Shown: positions 1-8,984, numbered from the stretch's first letter. The stretch: 64,000 nucleotides of DNA from Antarctobacter albus (GCF_900101505.1 NZ_FMZI01000002.1:62001-126000); one strand, 5' to 3'. Notes: generated by a model not told the origin, from the letters alone. Numbers and translations are program-made.

Positions 1-393
1 CGTCAGGGGGCCGGGCAGGGCCACGTTGCCCAGGGCCAGCGGCGGCGGGGTCAGCCTGTCTTCCAGTTCGACCACGGCAATGTCATGACGCAGGTCGAAC
101 CGGCCTTCGGCAAAGGCCTCGGGGTGGACGCGGACCTCGCGGATGCGGGCGGCGCCGGTGTGTTCCTCGCCGTCCCAGCCAGCGACAAAGACCATGTCCG
201 TGATCCGCTTGAGATAGCCGTCCTCTGGCCGGGTGACGCAATGGGCGGCAGTCAGGGCCAGGTCGGGGGCGATCAGCGTGGCGGTGCACATCTCGGTCAT
301 GCGGTAACCGGCGGTGTTCAACCGCCCGATCGAGGGCTCCCCGGCCGGAAGGGGCAGGGGGAGCAAAATCAGGGTCAGAGCCATGCGCAGCAT
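1..393 (-). CDS. Trypsin-like serine protease, N-terminal part (runs off the window)
   Basis: Reading from 393 down to the window edge there are 131 open codons with no stop, so the C-terminal part lies outside the window. The N-terminus (MLRMALTLILLPLPLPAGEP) looks like a signal peptide. About 40 residues in is TAAHC, the catalytic histidine motif of S1 proteases, and about 100 residues in is HDIAVVEL, the catalytic aspartate motif. The active-site serine region would lie beyond the edge and cannot be checked. A second in-frame ATG at 384 is an alternative start. The gene is divergent from the yajC-secDF operon across a 258-bp gap. The product is probably secreted. The S1 assignment is firm, but the substrate is unknown. 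Confidence 0.85.
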   Translation of the reverse strand, partial: MLRMALTLILLPLPLPAGEPSIGRLNTAGYRMTEMCTATLIAPDLALTAAHCVTRPEDGYLKRITDMVFVAGWDGEEHTGAARIREVRVHPEAFAEGRFDLRHDIAVVELEDRLTPPPLALGNVALPGPLT

Positions 394-651
394 GAGCGGG
401 CCTTTCGCTTTGGCCCTGTTCGCAAGGCGCACGGTAGGCGTTGCGCAGCGCCTGGGCAAGGCAGGTTGCACCCGTCGGGCCCTGTACGGGCGGACCTCTG
501 CGACCGGCGCCGCGGTGAAACGAAACAAATGGGGCAGATGAACAAATCAACGCAGGGTGCCCGGCCTTCTTGCATCTGGCCAGTACCGCGCATAGGTTCC
601 GGCCAAATTTCGCGGGGGATGCCCCGCCGTATTCCAACAGGAGCATCCCCA

Positions 652-939
652 ATGGACGCAAGCGCAATCGGCCAGTTTCTTCCGCTCATCCTGATCTTCG
701 CGATCATGTATTTCCTGCTGATCCGTCCGCAGCAGAAAAAGATGAAGGAACATCAGAAGATGGTGGGCGCCCTGCGCCGTGGCGACCAGGTTGTTACGCA
801 GGGCGGCCTGATCGGCAAGGTTGCCAAGGTCAAGGACGACAAGGAAATCGAGGTCGAACTGGCAGAAGGCGTCAAGGTGCGCGTGGTCAAGCAGACCATC
901 GCGCAGGTCCTGTCCAAGACCGAACCCGCCGAAAGCTGA
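652..939 (+). CDS. yajC: Preprotein translocase subunit YajC
   Basis: A 95-residue inner-membrane protein that associates with SecDF and assists Sec-dependent export. It has one N-terminal transmembrane helix (about residues 8-24), then the family hallmark IRPQQKKMKEH, then a small cytoplasmic domain with GDQVVTQGGLIGKV. The ATG at 652 is preceded by ACAGGAG at a normal distance. The open frame continues far upstream, but that extension has no family similarity and includes the gap next to the divergent protease. The length is typical. secD starts 6 bp after the stop, so this is the first gene of a yajC-secD-secF operon, an arrangement common in bacteria. Confidence 0.97.
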   Translation: MDASAIGQFLPLILIFAIMYFLLIRPQQKKMKEHQKMVGALRRGDQVVTQGGLIGKVAKVKDDKEIEVELAEGVKVRVVKQTIAQVLSKTEPAES

Positions 940-945
940 TCGGGC

Positions 946-2610
946 ATGCTGCAGGTCGATCTCTGGAAGCGCGTGCTGATCTGGGCCACCGTCGTGGTCG
1001 GCCTGCTGCTCGCCATGCCCAACGCATTCTATTCGCGGGTCGAAACCCACAACGATGCCGTCAAGGCCATCGAGGCGGGGTTCGACACCTCTGAAAACCG
1101 TGACCTTGCCGCCGGTTGGCCCTCTTACCTGCCTTCGGGGCTGGTGAACCTGGGGTTGGACCTGCGCGGTGGCGCGCACCTGCTGGCAGAGGTCCAGGTA
1201 CAGGACGTCTACGAGGCGCGGATGGAATCGCTCTGGCCCGAGGTCCGCGATCTGCTGCGCGATGCGCGGGACGAGGTCGGCACCATCCGCCTGCAGCCAA
1301 ACGCCCCCCTGGGCGAACTGCGCATCAAGATTTCGGAACCCGCTGGCATGAACCGGGCCATCGAACTGGTGCGCACCCTGGCACAGCCGGTGGTCTCTCT
1401 CACCGGGGCCGGATCAACGGACCTGGAAGTGCGGGGCGAGGATGACGTGCTGGTCATCACCCTGTCCGAGGCCGAGCGCCAGGCGCTTGACGACCGCACC
1501 ATGCAGCAGAGCCTCGAGATCATCCGGCGCCGCATCGACGAGGTCGGCACCCGCGAACCGACGATCCAGCGCCAGGGTTTTGACCGCATCCTTATCCAGG
1601 TGCCGGGCATCGGCTCTGCCGCCGAACTGAAAGAGATCATCGGCACCACCGCGCAGCTGACCTTTCAGCCCGTGGTCAGCCGGACCTCCGACAGCAGCGA
1701 ACGCCCCGGCGTCGGCAACGAACTGGTGCCCGCGCTGGACCAGGAGGGTGTCTACTACATCCTCGAACAGGCGCCCGTCGTCACCGGCGAGGACCTGACC
1801 AACGCCCAGCCCGCCTTTGACCAGAACGGCCGCCCGGCGGTGAACTTCAGCTTCAACCCCTCGGGCGCGCGGCGTTTTGGCGATTATACCGCGCAGAACA
1901 TCGGCTCTCCCTTTGCTATCGTGCTGGACGACGAGGTGATTTCCGCCCCCGTCATCCAGGCCCATATCGCGGGCGGCTCGGGCATCATCACCGGCAATTT
2001 CACGGTCGAGGAATCGACCCAGTTGGCGGTGCTCCTGCGCGCGGGCGCCCTGCCGGCGGAACTGGTCTTCCTCGAGGAACGGACCATCGGGCCGGAACTG
2101 GGGCAGGACAGCATCGACGCGGGCAAGATCGCCACGATGGTGGCCTTTGTCGCGGTGCTGGTCTTCATGGCGCTCAGCTATGGTCTCTTCGGTCTTTTCG
2201 CCAACGTCGCGCTGATCCTGAACATCGCGCTGATCTTTGGCCTCTTGTCGATGATCGGGGCCACGCTGACCCTGCCGGGTATCGCGGGCATCGTGCTGAC
2301 CGTGGGTATGGCCGTGGACGCCAATGTGCTGGTGTTCGAACGGATCCGCGAGGAATTGCGCACTGCACGCGGGCCGGCGCGGGCGATCGAACTGGGCTAT
2401 GAAAAGGCCCTGTCGGCGATCGTCGATGCGAACATCACCACCTTCATCACGGCGGTGATCCTCTATGTCATGGGCTCGGGCCCGGTGCGCGGCTTTGCCG
2501 TGACCCTGGGTTTCGGCATCCTGACCTCCGTCTTCACTGCGATCTTTGTCACGCGGCTGCTGATCGTCATCTGGTTCGAACGCCGCCGTCCGAAAACGAT
2601 CGAGGTCTGA
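946..2610 (+). CDS. secD: Protein translocase subunit SecD
   Basis: A 554-residue RND-family membrane protein that uses the proton motive force to complete protein export on the periplasmic side. The N-terminal membrane segment (residues 5-25) is followed by LGLDLRGGAHLL, the D1 motif of SecD, then a large periplasmic P1 domain. The C-terminal half has five more membrane segments, including the conserved GMAVDANVLVFERIREE region, where the RND-type aspartate sits, and a GFGILTSVFTAIF helix. Its length fits alphaproteobacterial SecD. It follows yajC by 6 bp and precedes secF by 1 bp, so the three genes are almost certainly translated from one message. Confidence 0.97.
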   Translation: MLQVDLWKRVLIWATVVVGLLLAMPNAFYSRVETHNDAVKAIEAGFDTSENRDLAAGWPSYLPSGLVNLGLDLRGGAHLLAEVQVQDVYEARMESLWPEVRDLLRDARDEVGTIRLQPNAPLGELRIKISEPAGMNRAIELVRTLAQPVVSLTGAGSTDLEVRGEDDVLVITLSEAERQALDDRTMQQSLEIIRRRIDEVGTREPTIQRQGFDRILIQVPGIGSAAELKEIIGTTAQLTFQPVVSRTSDSSERPGVGNELVPALDQEGVYYILEQAPVVTGEDLTNAQPAFDQNGRPAVNFSFNPSGARRFGDYTAQNIGSPFAIVLDDEVISAPVIQAHIAGGSGIITGNFTVEESTQLAVLLRAGALPAELVFLEERTIGPELGQDSIDAGKIATMVAFVAVLVFMALSYGLFGLFANVALILNIALIFGLLSMIGATLTLPGIAGIVLTVGMAVDANVLVFERIREELRTARGPARAIELGYEKALSAIVDANITTFITAVILYVMGSGPVRGFAVTLGFGILTSVFTAIFVTRLLIVIWFERRRPKTIEV

Positions 2611-2611
2611 C

Positions 2612-3580
2612 ATGCGCCTGAGACTGGTACCCCAACAGACCAACTTCGATTTCTTTTCACGTCCGGTGCTCTGGCTGGGCATCTCGGCGGTCCTGATCCT
2701 GCTGGCGCTTGGCAGCTTCGGGCTGCGCGGGCTGAACTACGGCATCGACTTTCGCGGCGGCACCACGATCCGGACCGAAAGCGCGCAGCCGGTGGACGTG
2801 GGCGCCTACCGCGATGCGCTGGCGGCGCTGGAACTGGGCGACGTGGTGATCTCCGAGGTCTTCGACCCGAACTTTGGCCCCGAACAGAACGTCGCCATGA
2901 TCCGTATCGGCGCGCAGGACGGCGAGGAGGCGGTCAGCACCGAGGTGATCGAAATCGCCGAGGCCGCGCTGCTGGAAATCTCACCGGACATCAAGTTCGT
3001 CTCGGTCGAATCCGTCGGGCCCAAGGTCTCGGGAGAGTTGATCCGGACCGCAGCCATTGCCGTGGCGCTGGCGATTGGTGCGGTGCTGATCTACATCTGG
3101 CTGCGCTTCGAATGGCAGTTCGCCCTCGGCGCCGTTGTGGCGCTGGTGCATGACGTGATCCTGACAATCGGCATCTTCTCTGAGCTTCAGATCCGGTTTG
3201 ACCTGGCGATCATCGCGGCGCTGCTGACCATCGTCGGCTATTCGCTGAACGACACGGTCGTCGTCTTTGACCGCGTGCGCGAGAACCTGATCAAGTACAA
3301 GTCCAAGGACCTCAAGGAAGTCCTGAACCTCTCGATCAACGAGACGCTGAGCCGGACCTTCATGACCTCGGCCACCACCCTGCTTGCGCTGATCGCGCTG
3401 CTGGTGCTGGGCGGCGACGTGATCCGGGGCTTTGTCTTTGCGATGACCTGGGGCGTGATCGTCGGCACGTATTCCTCGATCTTCGTGGCCTCGGTCATGT
3501 TGCTGCGCCTTGGCGTGAAACGCGACTGGTCCAAGCCGACGGACACCACCGGCAACCAGTTCGGCGACATCGATGCCTGA
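2612..3580 (+). CDS. secF: Protein translocase subunit SecF
   Basis: A 322-residue partner of SecD in the Sec export complex. Key features are the first membrane segment (about residues 18-38), GIDFRGGTTIRT just after it (the SecF counterpart of the SecD D1 motif), a periplasmic domain, and five C-terminal helices. These include IVGYSLNDTVVVFDRVREN, the SecF signature carrying the conserved aspartate of the proton path. The start is one base after the secD stop. The last 8 bases overlap the next gene (tauE-like), suggesting that gene is translationally coupled although it is not part of the translocase. Confidence 0.97.
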   Translation: MRLRLVPQQTNFDFFSRPVLWLGISAVLILLALGSFGLRGLNYGIDFRGGTTIRTESAQPVDVGAYRDALAALELGDVVISEVFDPNFGPEQNVAMIRIGAQDGEEAVSTEVIEIAEAALLEISPDIKFVSVESVGPKVSGELIRTAAIAVALAIGAVLIYIWLRFEWQFALGAVVALVHDVILTIGIFSELQIRFDLAIIAALLTIVGYSLNDTVVVFDRVRENLIKYKSKDLKEVLNLSINETLSRTFMTSATTLLALIALLVLGGDVIRGFVFAMTWGVIVGTYSSIFVASVMLLRLGVKRDWSKPTDTTGNQFGDIDA

Positions 3581-4322
3581 TGCCTGGTTCAGCCTGTCTC
3601 CGATGGAGACGGGCTGGATCGTCCTGGCGGCTTTTTTCGCCGGGTTGGTGCGTGGTTTTACGGGCTTTGGCTCTGGGCTGGTCTTTCTGCCGGTTGCGGC
3701 CCAGGTCCTGCCGCCCTTCGGTGCAATCCTCACGATGACGCTGATGGACCTGTTCGGTCCCTTGCCGATCCTGCGCCGCGCCTGGAGCGACGTTGATCGC
3801 GGCGACCTGGGGCGGTTGGTGCTTGGCTGCATCTTGTGTCTGCCGCTGGGACTTTGGGCGCTGACCCGCATCCCGCCCGAGGTGTTTCAGCTTGCCGTGG
3901 GTCTGCTGGCACTTGCGATGCTGGGCATCCTGTCGCTTGGGCTGCGGTATCGCGGCACGGTCAGTCGGCGTATGGTGACGGGGATCGGCGGTGCGGCCGG
4001 CGCATTGGGCGGCGTGGCCGGCCTGCCGGGGCCGCCGGTGATCCTGTTCTACATGTCGCGGCCGCTGCCGGTCCGGATCATCCGCGCGACGATCCTGCTG
4101 TTTCTCCTCTCCTATGACGTGCTGCTGGTGGGCTATATGGGGGCCTTCGGGCGGCTGGAGCCGGGCTTTGCCCTTCTGGGGCTGCTCATGGCGCTGCCGA
4201 ACATGGCGGGCAACATGGTGGGGGGATGGCTGTTCCGACCGGAGCAGGAGCATTTCTACCGCGGCATCGCCTATGTCCTGATCGCACTGGCGGCCTTGTC
4301 CGGCCTGCCCATTTGGGAGTAG
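3573..4322 (+). CDS. TauE/SafE-family membrane transporter
   Basis: A 249-residue polytopic membrane protein of the TauE/SafE (formerly DUF81) family, often annotated as sulfite or organosulfonate exporters. It has about eight hydrophobic segments in the two-repeat arrangement of the family. These include a first helix with LVRGFTGFGSGL and, at the second repeat, GGVAGLPGPPVILFYMS, both characteristic Gly/Pro-rich family motifs. It overlaps the end of secF by 8 bp and is followed by an Mth938-like gene after 9 bp. The transported substrate cannot be read from the sequence. Nothing nearby in this operon is a sulfonate-metabolism gene, so export of a sulfur compound is only the family default. 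Confidence 0.85.
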   Translation: MPDAWFSLSPMETGWIVLAAFFAGLVRGFTGFGSGLVFLPVAAQVLPPFGAILTMTLMDLFGPLPILRRAWSDVDRGDLGRLVLGCILCLPLGLWALTRIPPEVFQLAVGLLALAMLGILSLGLRYRGTVSRRMVTGIGGAAGALGGVAGLPGPPVILFYMSRPLPVRIIRATILLFLLSYDVLLVGYMGAFGRLEPGFALLGLLMALPNMAGNMVGGWLFRPEQEHFYRGIAYVLIALAALSGLPIWE

Positions 4323-4331
4323 GTAGCAGCC

Positions 4332-4685
4332 ATGCGACTGAACGAGATCACATTCACCGATGCGCTGCCGGTCGACGGCTATGGCCCCGGCTTTTTCCGT
4401 GTCGGCGGCGAGGTTCACGAGGGCGCGCTGCTGATCTGGGACCGGGGCCGCGCCGACTGGGGCGGGCTGGAGGATCACGAGACGCTGCTGAGCATGATCG
4501 GCTTTGTCGACGTGATCTTTGTCGGCACGGGGGCCGAAACCGCCCATCTGCCCAAGGACCTGCGTGACCGGCTGGAAGAGGCGGGACTTGGCGTCGAGGC
4601 GATGAACTCGCCCTCGGCCTGCCGCACCTATAATGTTCTGCTCAGCGAAGGCCGCCGCGTGGCGCTGGCCGCACTGCCGGTCTGA
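4332..4685 (+). CDS. Mth938-like domain protein (NDUFAF3 relative)
   Basis: A 117-residue protein of the Mth938-like (DUF498) fold. Conserved stretches are the N-terminal FTDALPVDGYGPGFFRVGG, the central LLIWDRG, and FVGTGAET followed by MNSPSACRTYNVLLSEGR. These are the usual landmarks of alphaproteobacterial members and of the mitochondrial complex I assembly factor NDUFAF3. Alphaproteobacterial homologues are commonly found next to secDF, as here. A role in respiratory complex assembly is inferred from the mitochondrial relative. The gene begins 9 bp after the TauE-like stop and is followed by repeat hairpins before ccmA. Confidence 0.85.
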   Translation: MRLNEITFTDALPVDGYGPGFFRVGGEVHEGALLIWDRGRADWGGLEDHETLLSMIGFVDVIFVGTGAETAHLPKDLRDRLEEAGLGVEAMNSPSACRTYNVLLSEGRRVALAALPV

Positions 4686-4700
4686 GCGGCGAATGCCGAA

Positions 4701-4780
4701 AGGGGGCGCTGCCCCCTCTGATCCCGGATCAAGTCCGGGACCATTCACCCCCGAGGTATTTTTCAAACCAAAGAAGCAGC
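4701..4780. repeat. Composite intergenic repeat, copy A (hairpins plus GGTATTTTT half-unit)
   Basis: Between the Mth938-like gene and ccmA lie three structured pieces. The first is a hairpin AGGGGGC-GCT-GCCCCCT at 4701-4717. The second is TCCCGGA-TCAAG-TCCGGGA at 4722-4740. The third is a half-unit CACCCCCGAGGTATTTTT followed by CAAACCAAAGAAG at 4746-4777. The first hairpin recurs identically at 36638-36654, again a short distance upstream of a GGTATTTT unit. Related units lie near 40807, 48897 and 55316. The hairpins could attenuate transcription into ccmA, but no T-run follows them directly. Confidence 0.75.
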
Positions 4781-4862
4781 GGTGCCGCACCGCCGGGGGC
4801 ATCGCGTCGCGGCGGGCGCTTGGGGCTTTTGCGGGCGCGCGCGCTGGGGTAAGCCGCAAGGC

Positions 4863-5477
4863 ATGGAACTGACGGCAAGCGATCTGACGGTGGCCCGGGG
4901 CGGCGTGCCGGTACTGGACGGGGTGAGCTTTGCGCTGGCGCCGGGCCGGGCGCTGGTGCTGCGCGGCCCCAATGGCGCGGGCAAGACCACGCTCTTGCGC
5001 ACCGTGGCGGGATTGCAGCCCGCGATGGCCGGAGAGGTCAGTGGCGCCGGTGAACGCATCGCCTATGCCGGGCACGCGGACGGGTTGAAATCCATGCTCA
5101 GCGTGGCGGAGAACCTGCAGTTCTGGGCGCGGGTCTTTGGCACCGAGGGGATTGGATCGGCGCTGTCCGCCTTCAATCTCGACGCGCTGGAGGACCGGCT
5201 GGCAGGGACGCTGTCTGCCGGGCAGAAACGCCGGCTGGGACTGGCGCGGCTGATGGTGACGGGGCGCCCCGTCTGGGTGCTGGACGAACCGACCGTCTCG
5301 TTGGACACGGCCTCGGTTGCGCTCTTTGCCGAGGCGGTGCGCGCGCACCTGGGGCAGGGGGGATCGGCGCTGATGGCCACCCATATCGACCTTGGCATTC
5401 CGGAGGCGGATGATTTCGACGTGACGCCCTATCGCGCGACACCACGCGCGGCGCTTCGGGACGAGGCCTTTCTGTGA
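4863..5477 (+). CDS. ccmA: Heme exporter ATP-binding protein CcmA
   Basis: A 204-residue ABC-type ATPase of cytochrome c maturation system I, which powers release of heme-loaded CcmE from CcmCD. The Walker A motif is [12 protein letters not shown] (about residue 35). The signature is [14 protein letters not shown] and Walker B is [12 protein letters not shown]. These, and the absence of a long C-terminal domain, match CcmA. The ATG at 4863 fits the family start, whereas the upstream in-frame extension is repeat-derived. ccmB starts within the last bases of this gene (GTGA overlap), so the pair is translationally coupled. Confidence 0.95.
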   Translation: MELTASDLTVARGGVPVLDGVSFALAPGRALVLRGPNGAGKTTLLRTVAGLQPAMAGEVSGAGERIAYAGHADGLKSMLSVAENLQFWARVFGTEGIGSALSAFNLDALEDRLAGTLSAGQKRRLGLARLMVTGRPVWVLDEPTVSLDTASVALFAEAVRAHLGQGGSALMATHIDLGIPEADDFDVTPYRATPRAALRDEAFL

Positions 5478-6130
5478 TCGCGCTTTTGACACGGGATCTG
5501 CGGCTGGCGGTGCGCGCCGGGGGTGGGTTCGGCCTTGGCCTGGCCTTCTTCCTGATCGTGACGGTGCTGGTGCCCTTTGGGGTCGGCCCGCAGACCGGCC
5601 TTTTGACTCGGATCGCGCCGGGCATCCTCTGGATCGGCGCGCTTCTGGCCTGCCTGCTCTCGCTCGACCGGATCTTTGCGCTGGATTGGGAGGACGGCAG
5701 CCTCGACCTGCTGGCGACCGCGCCCCTGCCGATGGAGGGCATCGTCAGCGTCAAGGCGCTGGCGCATTGGATCACCACCGGGTTGCCGCTGGTGTTGGCG
5801 GCACCGGCGCTGGGGGTGCTGCTGAACCTGGCCGGGCCGGGATACCTGTGGCTGTTCGTCAGCCTTGCGCTGGGGACGCCCGCGCTGTCGGTGATCGGCA
5901 CCTTTGGCGCGGCGCTGACCGTGGGGCTGAAACGCGGCGGCCTGCTGATGTCGTTGCTGGTGCTGCCGCTTTATGTCCCCACGCTGATCTTCGGCGCCGA
6001 GGTGGCGCGGCGGGGGGCCGAAGGGCTGGCGGTGCAGACGCCTCTCTTGATGTTGGCGGGGATCAGTTTCGGGGTGGCGGCGCTGCTGCCCTTTGCCAGC
6101 GCGGCGGTCCTGCGGATCAACCTCCGGTGA
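5474..6130 (+). CDS. ccmB: Heme exporter permease CcmB
   Basis: A 218-residue integral membrane protein with six hydrophobic segments, the permease partner of CcmA. Early family landmarks include the first helix [20 protein letters not shown] and the [17 protein letters not shown] loop. [13 protein letters not shown] is characteristic in the C-terminal half. The start is GTG at 5474, overlapping the ccmA stop by four bases (GTGA). The length is standard. It acts in the inner membrane in the ATP-dependent release step of heme delivery to CcmE. A 71-bp gap with a good ribosome binding site separates it from ccmC. Confidence 0.95.
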   Translation: MIALLTRDLRLAVRAGGGFGLGLAFFLIVTVLVPFGVGPQTGLLTRIAPGILWIGALLACLLSLDRIFALDWEDGSLDLLATAPLPMEGIVSVKALAHWITTGLPLVLAAPALGVLLNLAGPGYLWLFVSLALGTPALSVIGTFGAALTVGLKRGGLLMSLLVLPLYVPTLIFGAEVARRGAEGLAVQTPLLMLAGISFGVAALLPFASAAVLRINLR

Positions 6131-6201
6131 GCGCGCGCCCGTGACGTATTGCGCCCGCACGATATTTGCGCTGTAACCCTGCGAAAGGGAGGCCAAGGAC
6201 C

Positions 6202-6951
6202 ATGTCGATCTGGGAATATGCCAATCCGGTCAAGTTCATCCGCACCGCGGATGTGCTCTTGCCCTGGGTGACGGTGGCTGCGGTGATCTGTTTGGTCACC
6301 GGGCTGGTCTGGGGGTTCTTCTTCACGCCCGAGGATTTCCGGCAAGGCTCGACCGTCAAGATCATCTACCTGCATGTGCCGGCGGCGATGATGGCGATCA
6401 ACGCCTGGCTGATGATGCTGATCGCCTCGCTGATCTGGATCGTGCGGCGCCACCATGTCAGTGCGCTGGCCGCCCGTGCCGCCGCGCCCATCGGCGCCAC
6501 CATGACGGTGATCGGCCTTGTCACCGGCGCGATCTGGGGCCAGCCCATGTGGGGCACCTGGTGGGCCTGGGACCCGCGCCTGACGGTCTTTTTGATCCTC
6601 TTCCTCTTCTACCTGGGATACATGGCGCTCTGGGAGGCGATCGAGGATGATGACACCGCCGCCGACCTGACCTCGATCCTCTGCCTTGTCGGATCGGTCT
6701 TTGCGCTGCTCAGCCGCTATGCCGTGCAGTTCTGGAACCAGGGGTTGCACCAGGGATCGTCGGTGCTGCGCGCGGGGGCGGTGACCGGGGTGGACACCAC
6801 CGAGAAGGTCTCGAACGTCTATTTCATGCCGCTGCTGGTCTCCGGGATCGGGTTCGTCCTGCTGTTCCTGGCGCTGGTCCTGCTGCGGACGCAGACGGAA
6901 ATCCGGGCACGCCGGTCGCGCGCTCTGCTGGCACGGGAGCGCAGCGCATGA
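6202..6951 (+). CDS. ccmC: Heme exporter/handling protein CcmC
   Basis: A 249-residue six-helix membrane protein that loads heme onto the chaperone CcmE. The tryptophan-rich periplasmic motif WGTWWAWDPRLT is clear in the middle of the protein. The flanking histidines that coordinate heme appear in YLHVPAA and NQGLHQGSS. The ATG at 6202 follows AAAGGGAGG. An upstream TTG codon at 6166 is less likely because it lacks such a site. ccmD begins at 6948, overlapping the stop (ATGATG arrangement). The ccmE and ccmF/H genes are not in this window. Confidence 0.96.
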   Translation: MSIWEYANPVKFIRTADVLLPWVTVAAVICLVTGLVWGFFFTPEDFRQGSTVKIIYLHVPAAMMAINAWLMMLIASLIWIVRRHHVSALAARAAAPIGATMTVIGLVTGAIWGQPMWGTWWAWDPRLTVFLILFLFYLGYMALWEAIEDDDTAADLTSILCLVGSVFALLSRYAVQFWNQGLHQGSSVLRAGAVTGVDTTEKVSNVYFMPLLVSGIGFVLLFLALVLLRTQTEIRARRSRALLARERSA

Positions 6952-7106
6952 TGCCGGAACTGGGCAAATACGCGGGCACGGTGCTGTCCTCTTACGCGGT
7001 CTCGCTGGTCCTGATTGTCCTATTGATCGTGGTCAGCGTCCTGCGGTCCCGCCGGATCAAGGCCGAGTTGCAGCGCATCGAGGAGCGTCAGAAGAAGAAT
7101 GGCTAA
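6948..7106 (+). CDS. ccmD: Heme exporter protein CcmD
   Basis: A 52-residue single-span membrane protein. It starts with MMPELGKYAGTVLSSYAVS, followed by a hydrophobic helix (about residues 18-34) and a basic cytoplasmic tail ending EERQKKNG. Short size, one helix, a charged tail and position between ccmC and ccmG are all typical of CcmD, which stabilises the CcmABC complex for release of holo-CcmE. The start overlaps the ccmC stop and the end overlaps ccmG by 8 bases, so all three are coupled. An ATG at 6951 in the same frame is an equally possible start. Confidence 0.9.
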   Translation: MMPELGKYAGTVLSSYAVSLVLIVLLIVVSVLRSRRIKAELQRIEERQKKNG

Positions 7107-7638
7107 GGTTTCTCCCCTCATGGTGGCGCCGCCGCTGATCTTTGCGGCACTTGGCGCGCTGTTCTACTTCGGCCTTGGGCGCGAGGACCCGGACAAGCTG
7201 GAATCCATGTTCGAGGGCAAACCCGCCCCGGAGATGACCGAGGCCGCACTGCCGGGCTATGCGGCCATCACGCCAGAGATGCTGGCCGGCGGAGAGGTGA
7301 CGGTGGTCAACTTCTGGGCCAGCTGGTGCCCGCCTTGCCGCGCCGAACACCCCGTCCTGCTGCAAATGCGCGAGGAGGGCATCCGCCTTGTCGGCGTCAA
7401 CATCAAGGACCAGGCGGGCAATGCCACCAAGTACCTGGCCGACGATGGCAATCCCTTCATGGCGGTGGCCTTCGATCCCGCCGGGCGCACGGCGATCGAC
7501 TGGGGCGTGACCGGCCCACCGGAGACCTTTATCCTGGACGGCGAGGGCACCGTCCTGTTCAAGTTCGTCGGCCCCCTGGTGGGGTCGGATTACGAACAGC
7601 GGTTCCTGCCCGAACTGAACGAGGCCCTGGGCCGCTGA
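7099..7638 (+). CDS. ccmG: Thiol:disulfide interchange protein CcmG/DsbE
   Basis: A 179-residue periplasmic thioredoxin-like protein with an N-terminal membrane anchor (about residues 5-22). The active site is WASWCPPCRAEHP and the cis-proline region is VTGPPETF, matching the CcmG/DsbE group that reduces apocytochrome c cysteines before heme attachment. An acidic insertion typical of the family follows the active site. The gene overlaps ccmD by 8 bp. A cytochrome c gene follows after about 100 bp, consistent with a c-type cytochrome context. Confidence 0.95.
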   Translation: MAKVSPLMVAPPLIFAALGALFYFGLGREDPDKLESMFEGKPAPEMTEAALPGYAAITPEMLAGGEVTVVNFWASWCPPCRAEHPVLLQMREEGIRLVGVNIKDQAGNATKYLADDGNPFMAVAFDPAGRTAIDWGVTGPPETFILDGEGTVLFKFVGPLVGSDYEQRFLPELNEALGR

Positions 7639-7735
7639 AAGATTTCCCTGAGGAACTTCTTTGGAAGGCGCTACACTCGCCCCTGCGTGCGAGTCGAATG
7701 TCTACAAAAAGAAGCGATTTTTCAGGGAGAGGGAC

Positions 7736-8578
7736 ATGTTTCCACGACTGACAGGGCTATGCCTGGGGCTGGCAATGGCCGGCGCCACGGCGTATGCGGA
7801 ACCGAGCCTTGACCGCGGACGCTACCTGGTCGAAGGACCGGCGGGCTGCGGCAATTGCCATACACCGATGGGGCCGCAGGGTCCGGTAATGGACCAGAAC
7901 CTGGCCGGACGGCTGGTGGACAAGAACCCTGCCTTTACCGCCATTGCCCCCAACATCACGCCCGCCGGGGCTGTTGCGGGCTGGTCCGATGCCGAACTGG
8001 CGCGAGCCATCCGCGAAGGACTGCGCCCCGACGGCACGATCATCGGTCCGCCGATGCCATTCCCCATGTACCGCGGTCTGTCGGATGACGACGTGATGAG
8101 CATTGTCATGTATTTGCGCACCTTGCCCGCGGTCGAGAACGACCCGGGCAAAAGCACTTACAACATCCCGCTGCCGCCAGCCTATGGCCCGCCCATCGAC
8201 AGCGTGCCCCATCCCGAGCAGGCGGTGAGCGTCGAATACGGCGCCTACCTGGCCGGGCCGGTGGCGCATTGCATGGAATGCCATACCCCGATGGGAGAGA
8301 AGGGGCCGATGCTGGACAGCCGCCTGGGCGCCGGCGGGTTCGAGTTCCACGGCCCCTGGGGGACGTCTGTCGCCGCCAACCTGACCTCGCACGAGGATGG
8401 TCTGGCGGGATATACCGACGCCGAACTGGCTGACATGATCACGAAGGGGATGCGGCCCGACGGCAGCCCGATGATGCCGCCGATGCCCTACGGATACCTG
8501 TCGCAGATGACGGGGGATGACCTCTCGGCCATCATCCTCTACCTGCGCAGCCTGCCGCCGCTGCCCGACGCGGGCTGA
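7736..8578 (+). CDS. Periplasmic diheme cytochrome c
   Basis: A 280-residue protein with a signal peptide (cleavage probably after GATAYA) and two CXXCH heme-binding motifs, CGNCH and CMECH, each followed by TPMG. The two halves are clearly repeated: both contain an LRPDG or MRPDG stretch, then PPMP (candidate methionine ligands), then a YLRTLP or YLRSLP ending. It therefore looks like an internally duplicated monoheme cytochrome. The start ATG at 7736 follows AGGGAGAGGGAC. It sits just downstream of ccmG, whose pathway would mature it. Similar diheme proteins are electron-transfer subunits of periplasmic dehydrogenases, but no dehydrogenase gene is adjacent, so its partner is unknown. Confidence 0.85.
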   Translation: MFPRLTGLCLGLAMAGATAYAEPSLDRGRYLVEGPAGCGNCHTPMGPQGPVMDQNLAGRLVDKNPAFTAIAPNITPAGAVAGWSDAELARAIREGLRPDGTIIGPPMPFPMYRGLSDDDVMSIVMYLRTLPAVENDPGKSTYNIPLPPAYGPPIDSVPHPEQAVSVEYGAYLAGPVAHCMECHTPMGEKGPMLDSRLGAGGFEFHGPWGTSVAANLTSHEDGLAGYTDAELADMITKGMRPDGSPMMPPMPYGYLSQMTGDDLSAIILYLRSLPPLPDAG

Positions 8579-8613
8579 ACGGGGCCGTCAAACCGGTGAA
8601 AGGGGCCTGTCGG

Positions 8614-8754
8614 TCAGAGATCGCAGGCCTCTGCCGGTGCGGTGAGTTGCTGGGGGGCGGCACAGGGCTGTGCGGCGTCGTCCTGCCCGGCATAGGCGCC
8701 GATCACTGCCAGCATCAGCAAGGCCGCGGCCTGCAGAATGGTCAGGGTTTTCAT
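8614..8754 (-). CDS. Small hypothetical membrane or secreted protein (46 aa)
   Basis: A 46-codon frame reading MKTLTILQAAALLMLAVIGA, then AYAGQDDAAQPCAAPQQL, with a C-terminal CDL. The N-terminus is a good signal peptide or membrane anchor and two cysteines follow. AGAGGC precedes the ATG at a suitable spacing. No family is recognised. The gene converges with the diheme cytochrome gene. It is too short for compositional evidence to be decisive, so it is a plausible but unproven gene. Confidence 0.4.
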   Translation of the reverse strand: MKTLTILQAAALLMLAVIGAYAGQDDAAQPCAAPQQLTAPAEACDL

Positions 8755-8984
8755 GGGTCTGCCTCTTTTGTCTTTCTGTCCAAGACATGGGATCTCGAGG
8801 CTGATTTACAGGGGGAATTGGACGCCGCGCAGGTCAGGAAATCCGCCAGTGCGCGTGATTTGCGCGGAAACCTGCAACCATGTCCGGGAAATGAGCATCC
8901 TTTGGCCTATCTCCCGGGGGGGCGCACCTGCCGGAGCATCGGGCCAGCTGCAGGTTCTGGCATTCGGCTACGATGAAAGAGAAG

